Part shown: piece after piece, positions 1 through 64,000 of the stretch | Layout: each line of letters starts with the position of its first letter | Numbering within the stretch: position 1 is the stretch's first letter | Origin: Muraenolepis orangiensis | Taxonomy: Eukaryota > Chordata > Actinopteri > Gadiformes > Muraenolepididae | Direction of reading: 5' to 3' | Assembly (NCBI GenBank): GCA_027704905.1 | Contig: CM051020.1 | Span: 19,925,944 to 19,989,943 of the forward strand | DNA: 64,000 nt | Program-made: the position numbers and the translations under genes | The notes under the pieces: generated by a model | Databases searched by the model: none | Told to the model about the DNA's origin: nothing | Seen by the model: the letters and a program-made list of their open reading frames with translations, nothing else

Positions 1-62
1 GAAGGAAAGAATCTGAATCTGAATTTGTTTATTGTCAAGCACAACACAATTGTGTAGCAATC
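1..62 (-). mobile_element. Retroposon 3' tail remnant
   Basis: Read on the minus strand it gives CTTGACAATAAACAAATTC followed by (AGATTC)n, a typical 3' end of a fish non-LTR element or SINE. Family not identified. Confidence 0.4.
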
Positions 63-264
63 CGGTCACTCTTTACACACATCAGCAATTGAAAAAAAAA
101 ATAATAATTGAAAAACTCAACTAAACAAAATAAAAATGTAAAATAATAATAATTATAAAATTGCCAAATATGAGTAAATTGTATATATACATATTGCAGT
201 GACCCTTAGGTATCGAAGTGCAAATTAGAAAATATTTTACAATGGTTACTGTATTTGCAATACA

Positions 265-560
265 GTAACCACCCTACCATCCTTCAAACAACCACCCTAC
301 CATCCTTCAAACAACCACCCTACCATCCTTCAAACAACCACCCTACCATCCTTCAAACAACCACCCTACCATCCTTTAAACAACCACCCTACCATCCTTC
401 AAACAACCACCCTACCATCCTTCAGACAACCACCCTACTGTCCTTCAAACAACCACCCTACCATCCTTCAAACAACCACCCTACCATCCTTCAAACAACC
501 ACCCTACCGTCCTTCAAACAACCACCCTACCATCCTTCAAACAACCACCCTACCACCCTT
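265..560. repeat. 23-bp minisatellite
   Basis: About 13 copies of a 23-bp unit with core CCACCCTACCATCCTTCAAA, few variants. The open frame across it arises because three units make 69 bp; it is not a gene. Confidence 0.95.
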
Positions 561-599
561 TTAACAGGCACTCAAGACCCACCTCTTCAAACTGGCTTT

Positions 600-808
600 C
601 CCTGCTAAACATCCTCCCCTATTTCCCACAACTCTTATTTTAAATTATACTCTTTTTTTAATTGAAATTTGTATCGGTCTTATTATTAAATCTATGTAAC
701 TATCAAAGTATTTGACTATGTATGCAATTTTACCCTGTCTGTAAAGTGCCTAGAGTATCCAGAAAAGCACTTTATAAATTTAATGTATTATTATTATTAT
801 TATTGTAG
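600..808 (+). mobile_element. Retroposon 3' end with (TTA)n tail
   Basis: Contains AAAGCACTTTATAAATTTAA followed by (TTA)n, a common 3' end of teleost non-LTR elements. Only the tail is left. Confidence 0.45.
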
Positions 809-916
809 TGACACAGAACAGTCAGGTCAGTGTTTGACAGTGTTCACAAAGAAATACATTAACAGCAACACTTTGGATAATGCCCTCTTCTATGATCTAT
901 TATCCATTTAGCTCAC

Positions 917-62153
<61,237 letters not shown>

Positions 62154-62763
62154 CTGCACACAGACAGAGGCGAGAAGACAGAGAGAGGCAGCGAGGACGC
62201 ACTCAAGTCACCGATCAAGGCTGTAGCTGGGAAAGTGAAAAACAACAATGGCGATAGACAAGGCAAGGTGGAGACCATTCAATAAGAATGAATGATCGTT
62301 GATAATTGCCTTTTTTTTCTTGTTTGTGTTGACGCTAACATACGGTGACCAGGCCTATGTGCTGTTTGGACTCTAAAGACTACTGGCTACTTATAATAAA
62401 GAAATGTACTGCAATAAAAACATATTGCCCTATCTTGCCCGACCTAACTTGTAAACATAGTCATTTTAGTGGAACAGGAAGACGTGGTAGTATATGAAAA
62501 GCATGGATAACAATGTAGTCAGTAAGAAAGCAGTAGCAAGAGCTGTTTGTCTGATCAATAGACCCTTTCACAGAGACATCATCCTAGCAGTAAGACAACG
62601 ACTAGACAGACACACATTCTGTGTAAACCTTGTTTGTCAGTGCAGGAAGCAGAATACCAGCTTGGTTCTTAACAATCCCACCTTATCTTCGGTTTCCACA
62701 CAAAGAAATCTAAAAAGGTTTAGCACTGAAGAGCAGCAGGAGTGGTGAATGTAGAAACTGTAG

Positions 62764-63308
62764 TAGGCCTGGGGGTTTAGTAGAGGCCTGGGGGTTTAGT
62801 AGAGGCCTGGGGGTTTAGTAGAGGCCTAGGGGTTTAGTGGAGACCTGGGGGTTTAGTAGAGGCCTAGGGGTTTAGTGGAGACCTGGGGGTTTAGTGGAAA
62901 CCTGGGTGTTTAGTAGAGGCCTGGGGGTTTAGTAGAGGCTTGGGGGTTAAGCGGAGGCCTTGGGGTCTAGTGGAGGCCTGGGGGTTTAGTGGAGGCCTGG
63001 GGGTTTAGTGGATCCCTGGGGGTTTTAGTGAAGGCCTGGGAGTTTAGTGGATGCCTGGGGGTTTAGTGGAGGCCTGGGGGTTTAGTGGAGGCCTGGGGGT
63101 TTAGTGGAGGCCTGGGGGTTTAGTGGATGCCTGGGGGTTTAGTGGAGGCCTGGGGGTTTAGTGGATGCCTGGGGGTTTAGTGGAGGCCTGGGGGTTTAGT
63201 GGAGGCCTGGGGGTTTTAGTGGAGGCCGGGGGGTTTAGTGGAGGCCTGGGGGTTTAGTGGAGGCCTGGGGCTTTTAGTGGAGGCCGGGGGTTTACTGGAG
63301 GCCTGGAC
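62764..63308. repeat. 20-bp minisatellite
   Basis: About 27 units of GGCCTGGGGGTTTAGTGGAG with variants (AGAGG, GATGC), in the intron upstream of E1. Confidence 0.95.
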
Positions 63309-63533
63309 TGTTAAGAGATACGTACACTATGCCCTATAACCAGACAGGGAATTTTAGCCTATGGCAGACCCGTTCCTGCTTACTATTGCTCGTCATAAAG
63401 CCTTAGAAATGTTGGCACCAGCATCAACTCACAAGAGCCAAAATGTTATGACCAGAGCCAAAAACATATTTCACCTCTATCAAAGTAAGCATAGTTGTCA
63501 GCATATATTTACTGAGGAGATAACATCAGGGAC

Positions 63534-63556
63534 AAACACTCTCTCACACACACACT

Positions 63557-63588
<32 letters not shown>
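63534..63588. repeat. (CA)n microsatellite
   Basis: About 22 CA units with CTCT steps. The stretch 62154-64000 otherwise shows no exon. Confidence 0.95.
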
Positions 63589-63592
<4 letters not shown>

Positions 63593-63764
63593 TACAACTG
63601 CAATTGTGGCTGAGTAAAGCTGTCTTGTGGGGAAGAAATACAATGAAATCAGCCTATCCTGCGATGGGAGGCAGCAGGAAAATAGAGTGATTTCATCAGA
63701 GCTCTCGCACCACCAGGGACTCCAAACCATTAGAAGACAAAGTACAATCATTAATTATTAATAT

Positions 63765-64000
63765 TTCATTACATTTACATTTACATTTAGGGCATTTGGC
63801 AGACGCTTTTATCCAAAGCGACTTACAAGGTGTACATTAGTTGAAGCAGACAATAGCATAACACTGGGGGTACGCAAACATATAAATACAGCAGTTCACA
63901 AGTATTCATATTGACAAGATGAATAACACAATTTCGTACTGCTAGGTCACCTGCTTAAGTAGCTGTGATAAGAGCGTGTTAACAACATTAAGGACATACA
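63765..64000 (+). mobile_element. Teleost non-autonomous DNA element, partial
   Basis: Begins with repeated ACATTT, then GGGCATTTGGCAGACGCTTT and TATCCAAAGCGACTTACA, a sequence very widespread in fish genomes. The right end is cut by the window; family name uncertain. Confidence 0.6.

Noticed and set aside
62494..62748. 84-aa plus-strand frame
   Set aside because: No domain, located in an intron next to a minisatellite; chance frame.

Overview
The window is a stretch of vertebrate, almost certainly teleost fish, genomic DNA. It is filled by one gene on the minus strand: SCO-spondin (sspo), the giant secreted glycoprotein of the subcommissural organ and floor plate that builds Reissner's fibre in cerebrospinal fluid. 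I traced 93 coding exons by eye (E1 to E93, numbered in transcript order from high to low coordinates). Each has AG/GT borders, and every junction keeps the reading frame except at one exon (E84). By hand count they hold about 13.8 kb of coding sequence. Both ends are missing: the EMI and first VWD regions should lie beyond position 64000, and the C-terminal cystine knot beyond position 1.

Layout in transcript order. 62.2-55.3 kb: TIL, the last VWD domain with its C8 domain, and a second TIL. 54.5-49.5 kb: ten LDL-receptor class A (LDLa) repeats. 49.7-45.4 kb: TSP1 repeats, TIL/VWC and a Thr/Pro-rich linker. 44.8-38.5 kb: two complete F5/8C (discoidin) domains separated by two LDLa repeats. 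38.1-36.2 kb: three more LDLa and a Thr/Pro/Gly-rich linker. 35.3-0.9 kb: a long C-terminal array of TSP1 repeats interrupted by TIL-VWC units. In all I count 29 TSP1, 15 LDLa, 13 TIL, 2 F5/8C and 1 VWD. No second protein gene was found; the only other coding remnant is the reverse-transcriptase tail of a LINE at 43.2-43.7 kb.

The introns are exceptionally rich in tandem repeats: dozens of (CA)n/(TG)n tracts and at least 17 longer arrays. This density resembles what is reported for gadiform fishes, but the species is my inference. Several minisatellites are made of copies of the neighbouring exon-intron junction, so they carry runs of duplicated splice sites (E43, E63, E66, E85, E91). Many acceptors sit directly beside (UG)n in the transcript. 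One late TSP1 exon (E84) carries an apparent one-base frame error beside a homopolymer. Transposon remnants include L2-like LINE 3' ends, tRNA-derived SINEs, hAT-like MITEs and two unnamed dispersed repeats.
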